DNA of 49,152 nt from the NCBI GenBank assembly GCA_030740435.1, contig JASLXG010000233.1, positions 1 through 49,152 of the forward strand, in the 5' to 3' direction. A model generated the notes under the pieces. It saw only the letters and a list, made by a program, of their open reading frames with translations. It was not told the DNA's origin and made no database searches. Positions 1-9,504 of the stretch are shown piece by piece (position 1 is the first letter of the stretch; each line of letters opens with the position of its first letter). Source of the DNA: Alphaproteobacteria bacterium. GTDB taxonomy: Bacteria; Pseudomonadota; Alphaproteobacteria; UBA2966. A program made the position numbers and the translations under genes.

Positions 1-123
1 TTGGTCGAGAACTATTTCGCCAAGATCAAGGAATTCCGGGGCATTGCTACGCGCTACGACAAAACCGACACAAGCTATGCCGCAAACTTGAGCCTCGTCG
101 CCACCATCATTGATTTGCGTTAA
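1..123 (+). CDS. IS5-family transposase, C-terminal 40 residues (partial)
   Basis: The open frame enters from outside the window and ends at TAA (121-123). The 40 visible residues contain VENYFAKIKEFRGIATRYDK, the usual end of IS5/IS427-type DDE transposases. In this family the Glu of V-E-x-x-F is the third catalytic acid, and the downstream K-x-F-R-x-I-A-T-R-Y-D-K block is conserved. The N-terminus and the two catalytic Asp lie outside the window, so integrity of the gene cannot be judged. An identical copy begins at the opposite end (49035-49152, minus strand). Confidence 0.85.
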   Translation: MVENYFAKIKEFRGIATRYDKTDTSYAANLSLVATIIDLR

Positions 124-140
124 TTGTCAACGGACCCTAG
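1..140 (+). mobile_element. IS5-family insertion sequence, 3' end (left copy, truncated by window)
   Basis: This is the transposase tail followed by a short terminal stretch ending in GTCAACGGACCC and then TAG. Positions 6-140 are identical to the reverse complement of 49018-49152, so the window is bounded by two inverted copies of one element. Identity stops right after CTAG (137-140), which places the IS terminus at or next to that tetranucleotide. The family call rests on the transposase C-terminus. Whether the duplicated target is TA, TAG or CTAG cannot be decided without the other ends. Confidence 0.85.
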
Positions 141-1318
141 ACCACCCGTTTTTCGCGTAACGCGCCGATCTCGGCCGCCGAATAGCCCAGCGCTTCTAGA
201 ACACCGTCCGTGTGTTCGCCCAGCGTCGGGGCGCGGCGCTGGATGCCGCCCGGCGTGGCCGAGAGCTTGACCGGGGTGTCGGCCACCGGGGCCGGGCCCT
301 TGAGGCCGGGATAGTCGGACTCCTGGAAATAGCCCACGGCGTTGACATGGACATCGTCGAGTGCGTCTTGCGGGCTGTAGACCTGGGCCGCCGGGATGCG
401 GGCCTCTTCCATCGCCGCCAGCACTTCGGCCGTGCTGCGCTCGGCGCACCAGGCGGTCATGCGCTGGGAGAGCAGGGCGCCGTTGTCGCCGCGGTCCTGG
501 TCGCCCTCGAAGCGGGGATCCTCGAGCCAGTGCTGCTCGCCCATCAAGCGCGCCCAGCGCTCGAAAAGCGGCCGGCCCACCACGTGCACCAGCACCCAAC
601 CGTCCTTGGTGGCGAAAGTGTCGGCGGGACCGCCGCCCTGGCTGCGGTTGTGCGAGGCCACGCGGTCGATCCCCAGCGCCGCCTGTTCCATCAAGAAGGC
701 ATTGCCGACCCACAGCGCCGAGCCCAACAGCGAGCCCTCGACCTGTTGGCCACGGCCCGATTTGTCGCGCTCCCTAAGCGCCATCATGGTGCCGAAAGCC
801 ATCAGGATGGCGGTGGTGAAATCGACATAGGGGGCCCAGGACTTCATGGGCTGGTCGGCATGGCCGGTCAGGTGCATGTTGCCCGACATGGCCTGGCCGA
901 TGCCGTCGAAGCCGACCTTGGCGGCATAGGGACCGGTCGAGCCGAAAGCCGACGGCGTGACGCTGATGATGTCCTCTTTGATGGCTTTCAGCGATTGGTA
1001 GTCGAGCCCCATGGCCTCCAGCGTCTCGAAAGGCAAATTGGCCAACACCACATCGGCCGTGGCCACCAGGCGGGCCAGCACTTCACGGCCCTCGGGCTTC
1101 ATGGGGTTGAGCGTCAGGCTTTGTTTGTTGCGCGCCAGCTGGAGGAAAAGGCAGCCCTCGCCGTCCTCGGTAATGGGGGCGGTGAAGCGGTCCTCGCTGC
1201 CGTCCACTTTCTCGACGCGGATGACCTCGGCGCCGAAATCCCCCAACAGCGTGGCGCAGCAGGGTCCGGCGATATAGCGCCCGAAATCGAGAACCCGGAT
1301 GCCTTCCAAAACGCTCAT
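137..1318 (-). CDS. CaiB/BaiF family (class III) CoA-transferase
   Basis: This 393-residue protein has the size and N-terminus of family III CoA-transferases (L-x-G-I-R-V-L-D-F-G-R-Y-I-A-G-P near residues 4-19). These enzymes move CoA between an acyl-CoA and a free acid. Asp166 in YVDFTTA sits where formyl-CoA transferase has its catalytic Asp169, so the active site looks intact. The start codon overlaps the stop of the upstream dehydrogenase by 4 bp (ATGA, 1315-1318), so the two genes are translationally coupled. The stop TAG (137-139) forms the CTAG at the IS junction. The substrate is unknown; the methylamine context suggests an organic acid from that pathway, but this is inference. Confidence 0.9.
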   Translation of the reverse strand: MSVLEGIRVLDFGRYIAGPCCATLLGDFGAEVIRVEKVDGSEDRFTAPITEDGEGCLFLQLARNKQSLTLNPMKPEGREVLARLVATADVVLANLPFETLEAMGLDYQSLKAIKEDIISVTPSAFGSTGPYAAKVGFDGIGQAMSGNMHLTGHADQPMKSWAPYVDFTTAILMAFGTMMALRERDKSGRGQQVEGSLLGSALWVGNAFLMEQAALGIDRVASHNRSQGGGPADTFATKDGWVLVHVVGRPLFERWARLMGEQHWLEDPRFEGDQDRGDNGALLSQRMTAWCAERSTAEVLAAMEEARIPAAQVYSPQDALDDVHVNAVGYFQESDYPGLKGPAPVADTPVKLSATPGGIQRRAPTLGEHTDGVLEALGYSAAEIGALREKRVV

Positions 1319-3750
1319 GCTCTTAGCCTTTCGTTGTCGGGATCGTAGGGCGATTCGGGGATCACCGTGGCCCGGTGCTTCTGTCCCAGGATGACGATCT
1401 CGAGCTCCGTGCCTTCGGCCGCCATTTCAGGCGCCACCATGCCCAGCGCCAGGCTTTTTTGCACTCGCCAGCCATAGGCGCCGCCGGTGGCCCGGCCGAC
1501 AATCTCGCCGCCGGCCATGATGGGCTCGCTGCCGCGGGCGTCGGCCTCCTCGACGTCGTGCACCTCCAAGGTGACGAATTGGTACTTGAACCCCTGGCGC
1601 TGCCACTCGGCCAGGGCGTCGCGACCCAGGAAGTCGCCCTTGTTGAGATGGACGAAGCGTTGCAGTCCGGATTCGAAAGCGGCGTACTCGATGGAAAGTT
1701 CGGTGCCCCACATGCGATAGGACTTTTCGATACGCAGCGATTCCATGGCCCGCATGCCGAAGGGCTTGAGCCCGAACTCGGCACCGGCTTCCATAAACAA
1801 GTCGAAGATGGTGTTCTGCATCTCTATGGGATGATGAAGCTCATAGCCCAGCTCGCCGACGAAGTTGATGCGCATGGCCCGGGCCTGGGCGCAGCCCACG
1901 TCGATCAGGCGTCCGGAAAGCCAGGGAAAGGCGGCGTTGGAAAGATCGGCGTCCGAGACCTTGGCCAGCAGATCGCGCGATTTCGGCCCGGCCAGCACCA
2001 GCACGCCCAGTTGCGAGGTCAGGTGGTCCAGGCGCACGCTGCCGTCGGCCGGCAGCTGCTTTTCCAGGGCGTCCCGGTCCATGCGCTCGGCGGCCCCGGC
2101 GGAGACCAGGTAGAAGCTTTGCGGGCCATCGCGCATGATGGTGAATTCCGAACGCACGCCGCCGTTGGCCGACAAGAGGTGGCCGAGATTGACGCGCCCC
2201 ACTTGCCGGGGTAGGCGGTTGGCCAGCAAAAGGTCGAGCCAGGCCTCGGCACTGGGGCCCGAAACCAGGAACTTGGAAAAAGCCGTGAGGTCCAAAAGCC
2301 CGACGGATTTTTCTACCTGGCGGCATTCGTTGCCCACGTGATCGAAATAGTTGGTGCGGCGAAAGCTCATGTCGTCGCAGGGCTCGACGCCCTCGGGGGC
2401 GAACCAGTTGGGCCGTTCCCAGCCGTACTTTTGCCCGAAAACGGCGCCGAGATCCTTCATGCGCTGGTAACAGGGCGCCGTCTTCAGCGGCCGCGCCGCC
2501 GGGCGTTCCTCGTCGGGGAAGTGGATGGTGAAGACGCCGGCATAGGTCTCCTCGTTCTTGGCCTTGAGGTAGCCGCGCGAGGCGTAAGCGCCGAAGCGGC
2601 GGGGGTCGACGCCCAGCATGTCGATACTGGGTTCGCCCTCGACCAGCCATTCGACGAGCTGCCAGCCGGCGCCGCCGGCCGCCGTGATGCCGAAGCTGTG
2701 GCCCTCGTTGAGCCAGAAATTCCGCAGCCCCCAGGCCGGCCCGACGATGGGGTTGCCGTCGGGGGTGTAGGGGATGGGACCGTTGACCACCTCCTTGACG
2801 CCGACCTCGCCGAAAGCCGGCACTCGGTTGATGGCAGCCTCGATGTGGGGCTCCAGGCGGTCGAGGTCGGCGGGGAAGAGGTCGTTCTCGAAGCTGGCCG
2901 GCGGGCCGTCGACGAAGCAGGCCGGGGCGCCTTTTTCGTAAGGTCCCAGCAACAGGCCGCCGGCTTCCTCGCGCAGGTAGTAGGAGCTGTCGGATTCACG
3001 AAGCACGCCCATCTCGGGCAAACCCTGTTCACGCCGGGCGACGATCTCGGGATGGGGCTCGGTGACGATGAACTGGTGCTCGACCGGGATCACCGGCACG
3101 TCGAGGCCGACCATGGCGCCGGTCTGGCGGGCGTGGTTGCCGCTGGCCGCCACCACGTGCTCGCAAGTGATGTCGCCAGCATCGGTCTTGACCAGCCATT
3201 CGCCGCCGGGTGTCTGCTCGATGGCCGTGACCAATGTACGGCGGTAGATCTCGGCACCGCCCTGGCGCGCTCCCCGGGCCATGGCCTGGGTGACGTCGGC
3301 CGACTGGATGTAGCCGTCCTCGGGATGCACGATGGCGCCGACCAGGCCCTCGGTCTGACAGAGCGGCCACAGGTCCTTGACCTCGTCGGGGCTGAGAAAA
3401 TTCACCTCGACACCGATGGTGCGGGCGACGCCGGCATAGAAGTGGTATTCGTCCATGCGGTCCTGGCTGCGCGCCAGCCGGATGTTGCCGACCTTGCGAA
3501 AGCCCACGTCCTGGCCGGTCTCCGCTTCCAGCGTCTGATAAAGCGCCACCGAGTACTTGTGGATCTGGCCCACGCTGTAGCTCAGGTTGAACAGCGGCAG
3601 CAGCCCGGCCGCGTGCCAGGTCGAGCCCGCCGTCAGTTCGGTGCGCTCGATCAGCACCACGTCCGACCAGCCCTTCTTGGTCAGATGGTAAAGCGTCGAG
3701 ACGCCGACGACACCGCCGCCGATGACCACCACACGAGCATGAGTTTTCAT
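1315..3750 (-). CDS. Dimethylglycine/sarcosine dehydrogenase-like FAD enzyme with GcvT folate domain
   Basis: The 811-residue protein has an N-terminal DAO-type FAD domain (VVVIGGGVVGVS, residues 7-18, then E35 for the ribose) and a C-terminal aminomethyltransferase (GcvT) module from about residue 430 onward. TAGSTWHAAG places His46 where dimethylglycine and sarcosine dehydrogenases carry covalently bound FAD. Such enzymes oxidise an N-methyl group and pass the one-carbon unit to tetrahydrofolate. ATG 3750 was chosen because it begins the FAD fold and has AGGGGG seven bases upstream; a longer frame to 3825 would run into the palindromic repeat. It is transcribed with the CoA-transferase and diverges from the MttB-family gene. 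The exact methylated substrate is not determined. Confidence 0.9.
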   Translation of the reverse strand: MKTHARVVVIGGGVVGVSTLYHLTKKGWSDVVLIERTELTAGSTWHAAGLLPLFNLSYSVGQIHKYSVALYQTLEAETGQDVGFRKVGNIRLARSQDRMDEYHFYAGVARTIGVEVNFLSPDEVKDLWPLCQTEGLVGAIVHPEDGYIQSADVTQAMARGARQGGAEIYRRTLVTAIEQTPGGEWLVKTDAGDITCEHVVAASGNHARQTGAMVGLDVPVIPVEHQFIVTEPHPEIVARREQGLPEMGVLRESDSSYYLREEAGGLLLGPYEKGAPACFVDGPPASFENDLFPADLDRLEPHIEAAINRVPAFGEVGVKEVVNGPIPYTPDGNPIVGPAWGLRNFWLNEGHSFGITAAGGAGWQLVEWLVEGEPSIDMLGVDPRRFGAYASRGYLKAKNEETYAGVFTIHFPDEERPAARPLKTAPCYQRMKDLGAVFGQKYGWERPNWFAPEGVEPCDDMSFRRTNYFDHVGNECRQVEKSVGLLDLTAFSKFLVSGPSAEAWLDLLLANRLPRQVGRVNLGHLLSANGGVRSEFTIMRDGPQSFYLVSAGAAERMDRDALEKQLPADGSVRLDHLTSQLGVLVLAGPKSRDLLAKVSDADLSNAAFPWLSGRLIDVGCAQARAMRINFVGELGYELHHPIEMQNTIFDLFMEAGAEFGLKPFGMRAMESLRIEKSYRMWGTELSIEYAAFESGLQRFVHLNKGDFLGRDALAEWQRQGFKYQFVTLEVHDVEEADARGSEPIMAGGEIVGRATGGAYGWRVQKSLALGMVAPEMAAEGTELEIVILGQKHRATVIPESPYDPDNERLRA

Positions 3751-3784
3751 GTCAAACCCCCTGGAACGGCCGCGGGCCGGCTCA

Positions 3785-4051
3785 AGTACCCCCTTGCGCA
3801 AAAGGATGGCACGTCTGACGGCCATGATGGACCATCGGCTAGGAGCGTGGTCCGCCGTGACGGGGGACCATCACAAGGACCGCGCGACGACGTCCGATGG
3901 TCCATCATGGCCGCCCTTCGGGTCGCTTTTCCGGCCCTCTGGAGGGCGTCAGCAGCGCTTGCCGATGGCCCCGCATCGCCGGCCCGCTGCTTCCTACCCA
4001 GAGGGCCGGCAAAGCGATCGGACGTACCATCCTTTTGCGCAAGGGGGTACT
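3785..4051. repeat. Nested palindromic element A (three-way-junction fold), 267 bp
   Basis: The outer arms 3785-3815 and 4021-4051 are 31-bp inverted repeats with one mismatch. Inside are two further inverted repeats: 3820-3838 with 3894-3912 (19 bp, perfect) and 3923-3942 with 3998-4017 (20 bp, one mismatch), the latter extended inward by GCAGCG/CGCTGC and CGATG/CATCG. The whole can fold as one closing stem carrying two arms. It fills most of the 407-bp gap between two divergent genes, starting 34 bp before the dehydrogenase start, so promoters must lie in or beside it. Motifs TAGGAGCG (3840) and GCCGCCC (3910) recur at the same spacing in the element at 9505-9766. Confidence 0.85.
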
Positions 4052-4157
4052 GGTTTGTCTCTAGCAGATGGCCGCGGGGGGAACAAGCCAACGACGCGCG
4101 AACCCTGGTCATGGTTGCGCCGTTGAGGCAAAGTCGGGACCCACGGAGGATCACACG

Positions 4158-5684
4158 ATGAGCCAGCCCAAAGCCCGGCGCGGCGGCCGCGAGGCCCGCC
4201 GGGCCCAACGCAACCGCCCCAAAAAGGCGACGCTGCCGGCCATTGTCCGGCACCTGCCGGTGCTCGACGTCCTGGGTGACGAAGGCCTCGAAATCATCGA
4301 AGCCAACGCCGAGACGGTGCTGGCCGAAATTGGCCTCGACTTTCGCGGCGACGCCGAGGTGCTCGAACTCTGGCGCCAGGCCGGGGCCGAGGTCGAAGGC
4401 GAACGCGTGCGCCTGCCGCGTGGCCTGGCCGCCAAGCTGCTCCAGACCGCGCCCGGCGAATTTACCCAGCACGCCCGCAATCCTCGGCGCAGCGTGCCCA
4501 TCGGCGGCCCCAATACCGTCTTTGCGCCGGTCTACGGGCCACCCTTCGTGCGCGATCTGGAGGGCGGCCGGCGTTACGCCACGCTTGGGGACTTCGAGAA
4601 CCTGGTCAAGCTCAGCTATCTCGCGCCGGCGCTGCATCATTCGGGCGGCGTCATCTGCGAGCCGGTCGACGTGCCGGTGGCCGAGCGCCACCTCGACATC
4701 CTGGCCGGCCACATCCGGCTTTCCGACAAGCCCTTCATGGGGGCGGTGACGGCGCCCGAGCGCGCCGCCGACAGCGTCGCCATGGCCGAGCTGGTGTTCG
4801 GCGCCGATTTCGTCGCCGCCCACACGGTGCTGCTCAGCCTGATCAACGCCAACTCGCCGCTGGTCTTCGATGCCACCATGCTGGGGGCGCTAAAGACCTA
4901 TGCCCGGGCCAACCAGGCCACCATCGTGGCACCCTTTATCCTCTCCGGTGCCATGGGCCCGGTGACGGTGGCCGGTACGCTGACCCAGGTGCTGGCCGAA
5001 GCCCTGGCCGGCATGGCCTTGACGCAGCTGGTCAGGCCGGGCGCCCCCGTGGTCTTCGGCGCCTTCGCCAGCTCCATCTCGATGCAGTCGGGCGCCCCCA
5101 CCTTCGGCACGCCCGAGCCCACGCTGGTGCTGCTGGCGGCGGCCCAGCTGGCGCGCCGCCTGGGGGTTCCCTTTCGCTCCGGCGGCTCGCTCAGCGCCGC
5201 CAAGATCGCCGATGCCCAGGCCGCATACGAAAGCGCCCAGACGCTGCTGCCGGCGCTGCTGGCCGGCAGCAACTTCGTGCTGCACGCCGCCGGCTGGCTC
5301 GAGGGCGGGCTCTGTGCCGGCTACGAGAAATTCGTGCTCGATGCCGACCAGCTCGGCATGATGCAGGTGCTGGTCAACGGCATCGACCTGAGCCCCGAGG
5401 CCCAGGCCCTGGAAGCCATAGCCGAGATCGGGCCGGGCAACCACTTTCTCGGCGCCGCCCACACCCAGGCGCATTTTGAAAGCGCCTTCTGGCGCTCGCA
5501 CCTGGCCGACAACAATTCCTTCGAACAATGGCAGGAAGAAGGCGCCCAGGACGCCTCCCAACGTGCCTTTGAGAACTGGCAGCGCCAGCTCGCCAGCTAC
5601 CAGCCTCCGCCGCTCGACCCCGCCATAGACGAAGCCGTCGGCGGTTTCGTGGCGCGGCGCAAGGCGGAATTGGCATCGTCATAA
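4158..5684 (+). CDS. Trimethylamine methyltransferase (MttB) family protein, non-pyrrolysine type
   Basis: The 508-residue protein matches the MttB/COG5598 family, corrinoid-protein methyltransferases acting on trimethylamine or, in the non-pyrrolysine branch, on quaternary amines such as glycine betaine. Recognisable blocks include GPNTVFAPVYGPPFVRDLE near residue 120 and GAFASSISMQSGAPTFGTPE near residue 310. No in-frame TAG interrupts the gene, so it lacks the pyrrolysine of archaeal MttB. ATG 4158 has GGAGG eight bases upstream and follows a basic, disordered start. The neighbouring dimethylglycine-dehydrogenase-like gene supports a role in methylated-amine breakdown. No corrinoid protein gene is in the window, so the methyl acceptor is unknown. 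Confidence 0.85.
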   Translation: MSQPKARRGGREARRAQRNRPKKATLPAIVRHLPVLDVLGDEGLEIIEANAETVLAEIGLDFRGDAEVLELWRQAGAEVEGERVRLPRGLAAKLLQTAPGEFTQHARNPRRSVPIGGPNTVFAPVYGPPFVRDLEGGRRYATLGDFENLVKLSYLAPALHHSGGVICEPVDVPVAERHLDILAGHIRLSDKPFMGAVTAPERAADSVAMAELVFGADFVAAHTVLLSLINANSPLVFDATMLGALKTYARANQATIVAPFILSGAMGPVTVAGTLTQVLAEALAGMALTQLVRPGAPVVFGAFASSISMQSGAPTFGTPEPTLVLLAAAQLARRLGVPFRSGGSLSAAKIADAQAAYESAQTLLPALLAGSNFVLHAAGWLEGGLCAGYEKFVLDADQLGMMQVLVNGIDLSPEAQALEAIAEIGPGNHFLGAAHTQAHFESAFWRSHLADNNSFEQWQEEGAQDASQRAFENWQRQLASYQPPPLDPAIDEAVGGFVARRKAELASS

Positions 5685-5697
5685 CAATCGCCCAACA

Positions 5698-5727
5698 TTG
5701 ACGTTAACGTAAACGTCAAGGTAGACT
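5698..5727 (+). promoter_or_regulatory. Palindromic operator overlapping a sigma-70-type promoter
   Basis: Positions 5698-5719 form a 22-bp near-perfect palindrome, TTGACGTT-N6-AACGTCAA (10 of 11 positions symmetric). Its left half also reads as a -35 box (TTGACG, 5698-5703), followed after 18 bp by TAGACT (5722-5727), a good alphaproteobacterial -10. The site resembles those of MerR-family LiuR-type regulators of acyl-CoA and branched-chain degradation (from memory, not a motif scan). It precedes the four-gene operon 5782-9504 and lies just after the mttB-like stop. No regulator gene is adjacent. Confidence 0.6.
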
Positions 5728-5781
5728 CGGGGATCAATCTGGCGTTTTTGCGGCTCCGGCCTCCAAACAGAAAGCGAAACC

Positions 5782-6831
5782 TTGTCCACTGAACTTCAGT
5801 ATCCCCTACCCACGCCTCCCGAGCTCGGCGCCGCCCTGGAAATCGCCCCCGGCGTCTTTTGGCTGCGCCTGCCGCTGCCCTTCGTGCTCGACCACGTCAA
5901 CATCTGGCTCTTGGCCGACGGCGATGGCTGGACCCTGGTCGACACCGGCCTCAAGAGCAGCAAGATCGAAACGCTGTGGCGCCAGATCATGGCCGATCAC
6001 TTCGCCGGCAAGCCGCTGAAACGGATCATCGGTACGCATTTCCACCCCGACCACATCGGCCTCGCCGGCTGGTTCGAGGAACACTGGCAGGTGCCGCTCT
6101 GGATGACCCGGCAGGACTGGTCGATGGGCCGCATGCTGCAGCTCGATAGCCACGACGATCTGCCCCAGCCGGTGCTCGACCATTTCGCCCGCACCGGCCT
6201 TTCCCAAGCCGAGGTGGCCGAGATGCAGGCCATGGGCTACGCCAACTTCGGCCGCCGCATCTCGCCCATCCCCATGGTCTACCAGCGCATCGCCCACGGT
6301 GACGAGATGACCATCGGCAAGCACGCTTGGCGCGTCGTGGTGGGCCGCGGCCATACGCCGGAACAAGCCTGCCTTTTTTGCGATGAGTTGAAACTACTGA
6401 TCTCGGGCGATCAGATCCTGCCGCGCATCACGCCGATGATCGGCGTCTATCCCTCCGAGCCCGATGCCAACCCGCTGCAAGAGTTCCTGCATTCGCTGGA
6501 CCGTTTCAAGGGCCTGCCGGCCAACACCCTGGTGCTGCCCTCGCACGACAACCCCTTCGTCGGCGTCGGCCCGCGCATCGACACCATCCGCCAGCACCAC
6601 CGCGACCGGCTGGACGACATCTACGGCGCCTGCATCGAGCCCAAGACGCTGCGCCAGACCGTGCCCTACATGTTCGACCGCGAATTCACCGACGGCGAGA
6701 TCTTCATGGCCGTGGCCGAGGGCCTGGCGCACGCCAATTACCTGATGGCGGAGGGCCAGCTCGACCGCGAGTTGGGCGATGACGGTGCCTATCGCTATCG
6801 CCAGGCCGGCAAGCGCGCCGCCGCGGCCTAG
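5782..6831 (+). CDS. Metallo-beta-lactamase-fold hydrolase
   Basis: The 349-residue protein carries THFHPDHIG (metal ligands His86, His88, Asp90, His91), then GHTPEQ, SGDQIL and LPSHDN, the ordered metal-site motifs of MBL-fold hydrolases. The C-terminal ~80 residues look like the winged-helix-like extension of the LACTB2-type subgroup. The likely start is TTG 5782; no ATG lies between it and the conserved fold, and the Shine-Dalgarno is weak (AAGCGAAA). It is the first gene after the palindromic operator and is followed by crotonase, nitronate monooxygenase and SDR genes, so a thioester or similar ester substrate is plausible, though this is inference. Confidence 0.85.
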   Translation: MSTELQYPLPTPPELGAALEIAPGVFWLRLPLPFVLDHVNIWLLADGDGWTLVDTGLKSSKIETLWRQIMADHFAGKPLKRIIGTHFHPDHIGLAGWFEEHWQVPLWMTRQDWSMGRMLQLDSHDDLPQPVLDHFARTGLSQAEVAEMQAMGYANFGRRISPIPMVYQRIAHGDEMTIGKHAWRVVVGRGHTPEQACLFCDELKLLISGDQILPRITPMIGVYPSEPDANPLQEFLHSLDRFKGLPANTLVLPSHDNPFVGVGPRIDTIRQHHRDRLDDIYGACIEPKTLRQTVPYMFDREFTDGEIFMAVAEGLAHANYLMAEGQLDRELGDDGAYRYRQAGKRAAAA

Positions 6832-6853
6832 GCGTACAAGAGAGGAGAAAACC

Positions 6854-7651
6854 ATGGCCGAGACCGTGCTCAGCCAGCGCGACGGTGCGGTGTTGACGCT
6901 GACGCTCAACCGGCCCGATCGGCTCAATGTCCTGGACGAGCAGATGTGCCAGGACCTGGCGGCGGCCGGCCAAGCCGCGGCGGCCGACGCCAGCGTGCGT
7001 TGCGTCGTGCTCGAGGGCGCCGGGCGCGGCTTTTGCGCCGGCGGCGATATCGCCGCCCTGAGCCGGCGCTTCGATGCCGACGCCGATACCCAGTTGGCCA
7101 ACTATCGCGACTTCGTGGCCGGCTACCACGCCGCCGTGGCGCCCTTGCAGGGCATGCCGAAGCCGGTGCTGGCCAGCGTTCACGGCCCGGCCGCGGGCGG
7201 CGGCATGAGTTTGGCCATGGCCTGCGACATGATCGTGGCGGCCGATGACGCGGTCTTTTCGCTGGCCTATTCGACACTCGGCGTCAGCCCCGACGGCGGC
7301 AGTACCTTTTCGCTGCCGCGCATCGTCGGTATGAAAAAGGCCATGGAACTGGCCATGATGGGCGAGCGTCTCGACGCTCGTGAGGCGTTGGATCTGGGGC
7401 TCGTCAACTGGGTTGTACCGGCGGCCGAGCGCCAGGCCGAGGGCGTCCGGCTGGCAGCCAAATTGGCCGGCCGCGCCACCGTCGCGCTGGGCCGCACCAA
7501 GGCGCTCTTGTATGAATCCTCGCGCGCCACCCTGGCCCAGCAGCTCGAGGCCGAGTGCGAGAATTTCGCCGCCTCGACGCTCACCGAGGATTTCAAGAAC
7601 GCCGCGGAAGCGTTCCTCGCCAAGCGCACCCCCGAATATAAGGGGCGCTAG
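6854..7651 (+). CDS. Enoyl-CoA hydratase/isomerase (crotonase) family, PaaG-like
   Basis: A 265-residue crotonase. GRGFCAGGDIAAL (from residue 58) and HGPAAGGGMSLAMACD (from residue 110) form the CoA site and oxyanion hole. By eye alignment, the two Glu of classical hydratases (Glu144 and Glu164 in the rat enzyme) are replaced here (Ser and Tyr), while Asp147 in GVSPDGG matches the acid used by PaaG-type isomerases. It may therefore be an isomerase rather than a hydratase. ATG 6854 follows a clear AGAGGAG. It lies 22 bp after the MBL gene and 18 bp before the next gene, so it is part of the same operon. Confidence 0.9.
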   Translation: MAETVLSQRDGAVLTLTLNRPDRLNVLDEQMCQDLAAAGQAAAADASVRCVVLEGAGRGFCAGGDIAALSRRFDADADTQLANYRDFVAGYHAAVAPLQGMPKPVLASVHGPAAGGGMSLAMACDMIVAADDAVFSLAYSTLGVSPDGGSTFSLPRIVGMKKAMELAMMGERLDAREALDLGLVNWVVPAAERQAEGVRLAAKLAGRATVALGRTKALLYESSRATLAQQLEAECENFAASTLTEDFKNAAEAFLAKRTPEYKGR

Positions 7652-8644
<993 letters not shown>

Positions 8645-8655
8645 CGGAGGGAAAC

Positions 8656-9504
8656 ATGTCCGAGGGCCTGAAGGACAAAACGCTTTTCATCAGCGGCGCC
8701 AGCCGCGGCATCGGCCTGGCCATTGCCTTGCGGGCGGCGCGGGACGGCGCCAACATCCTCATCGTCGCCAAGACCGCCGAACCCCACCCCAAGCTTCCCG
8801 GCACCATCTTCACCGCCGCCGGCGAGATCGAGGAGGCCGGCGGCCAGGCGCTGCCGGTGGTCACCGACATCCGTGACGAACACCAGGTCGAGCACGCCGT
8901 CGAACGCGCGCTGGAGGCCTTCGGCGGCATCGACGTTTTGGTCAATAACGCCAGCGCCATCAGCTTGAGCGGCACCATGGAAACGCCGATGAAGCGATTC
9001 GATCTCATGCACCAGGTCAACACGCGCGGCACCTATGCCTGCTCGCAAGCCTGCATCCCGCATCTGATCAAGGCCCAGAACCCGCATATCCTCAACCTTT
9101 CGCCGCCCTTGAGCATGAGCCCGCGCTGGTTCGCGCCGCACGTCGGCTACACCCTGGCCAAGTACGGCATGAGCCTTTGCGTGTTGGGCATGGCCGAGGA
9201 ATTCCGTGACGCCGGCGTCGCCGTCAACGCGCTCTGGCCGCGCACCGGCATCGCCACGGCGGCCATCCGGATGATTGGCGGCGAGGAGACCATGAAACGC
9301 TGCCGCAAGCCCGAGATCATGGCCGACGCCGCTCACGCCATCCTCTGTCGCGAGGCCGGGTCGTGCAGCGGCAACTTCTTCATCGACGACGAGGTGCTGG
9401 CAGAAGAAGGCGTGACCGACCTTTCGGCCTACGCCGTCGACCCCGAGGCCGAGCTGGTGCTCGACTTCTTCATCGACGGCCACGAAGACACGGCCATGGT
9501 CTAG
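8656..9504 (+). CDS. Short-chain dehydrogenase, HSDL2-like
   Basis: The 282-residue SDR has the nucleotide motif SGASRGIG (residues 13-20), NNAS (97-100), Ser149 in LNLSPP and the catalytic pair Tyr165/Lys169 in GYTLAKYG. The LPGTIFTAAGEIEEAGGQAL stretch and the LSPPL motif are typical of hydroxysteroid-dehydrogenase-like 2 proteins, which act on acyl or lipid substrates. It is 11 bp after the previous gene with GGAGGG before its ATG, so it is the last gene of the operon from 5782. Its stop (TAG, 9502-9504) is immediately followed by palindromic element B. Confidence 0.9.
   Translation: MSEGLKDKTLFISGASRGIGLAIALRAARDGANILIVAKTAEPHPKLPGTIFTAAGEIEEAGGQALPVVTDIRDEHQVEHAVERALEAFGGIDVLVNNASAISLSGTMETPMKRFDLMHQVNTRGTYACSQACIPHLIKAQNPHILNLSPPLSMSPRWFAPHVGYTLAKYGMSLCVLGMAEEFRDAGVAVNALWPRTGIATAAIRMIGGEETMKRCRKPEIMADAAHAILCREAGSCSGNFFIDDEVLAEEGVTDLSAYAVDPEAELVLDFFIDGHEDTAMV

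Noticed and set aside
1375-2214. Long antisense frames opposite real genes, such as those opposite the dehydrogenase, ligase fusion, nuo and nuoL genes
   Set aside because: They are shadows of high third-position G+C in the true genes, with no recognisable domains or ribosome sites.
3785-4126. Small reading frames inside palindromic element A
   Set aside because: They follow the inverted repeats, lack Shine-Dalgarno sites and give arginine-rich products typical of antisense frames in G+C-rich DNA.
4158-5684. Pyrrolysine-containing MttB
   Set aside because: No in-frame TAG occurs in the gene; it belongs to the non-pyrrolysine branch.
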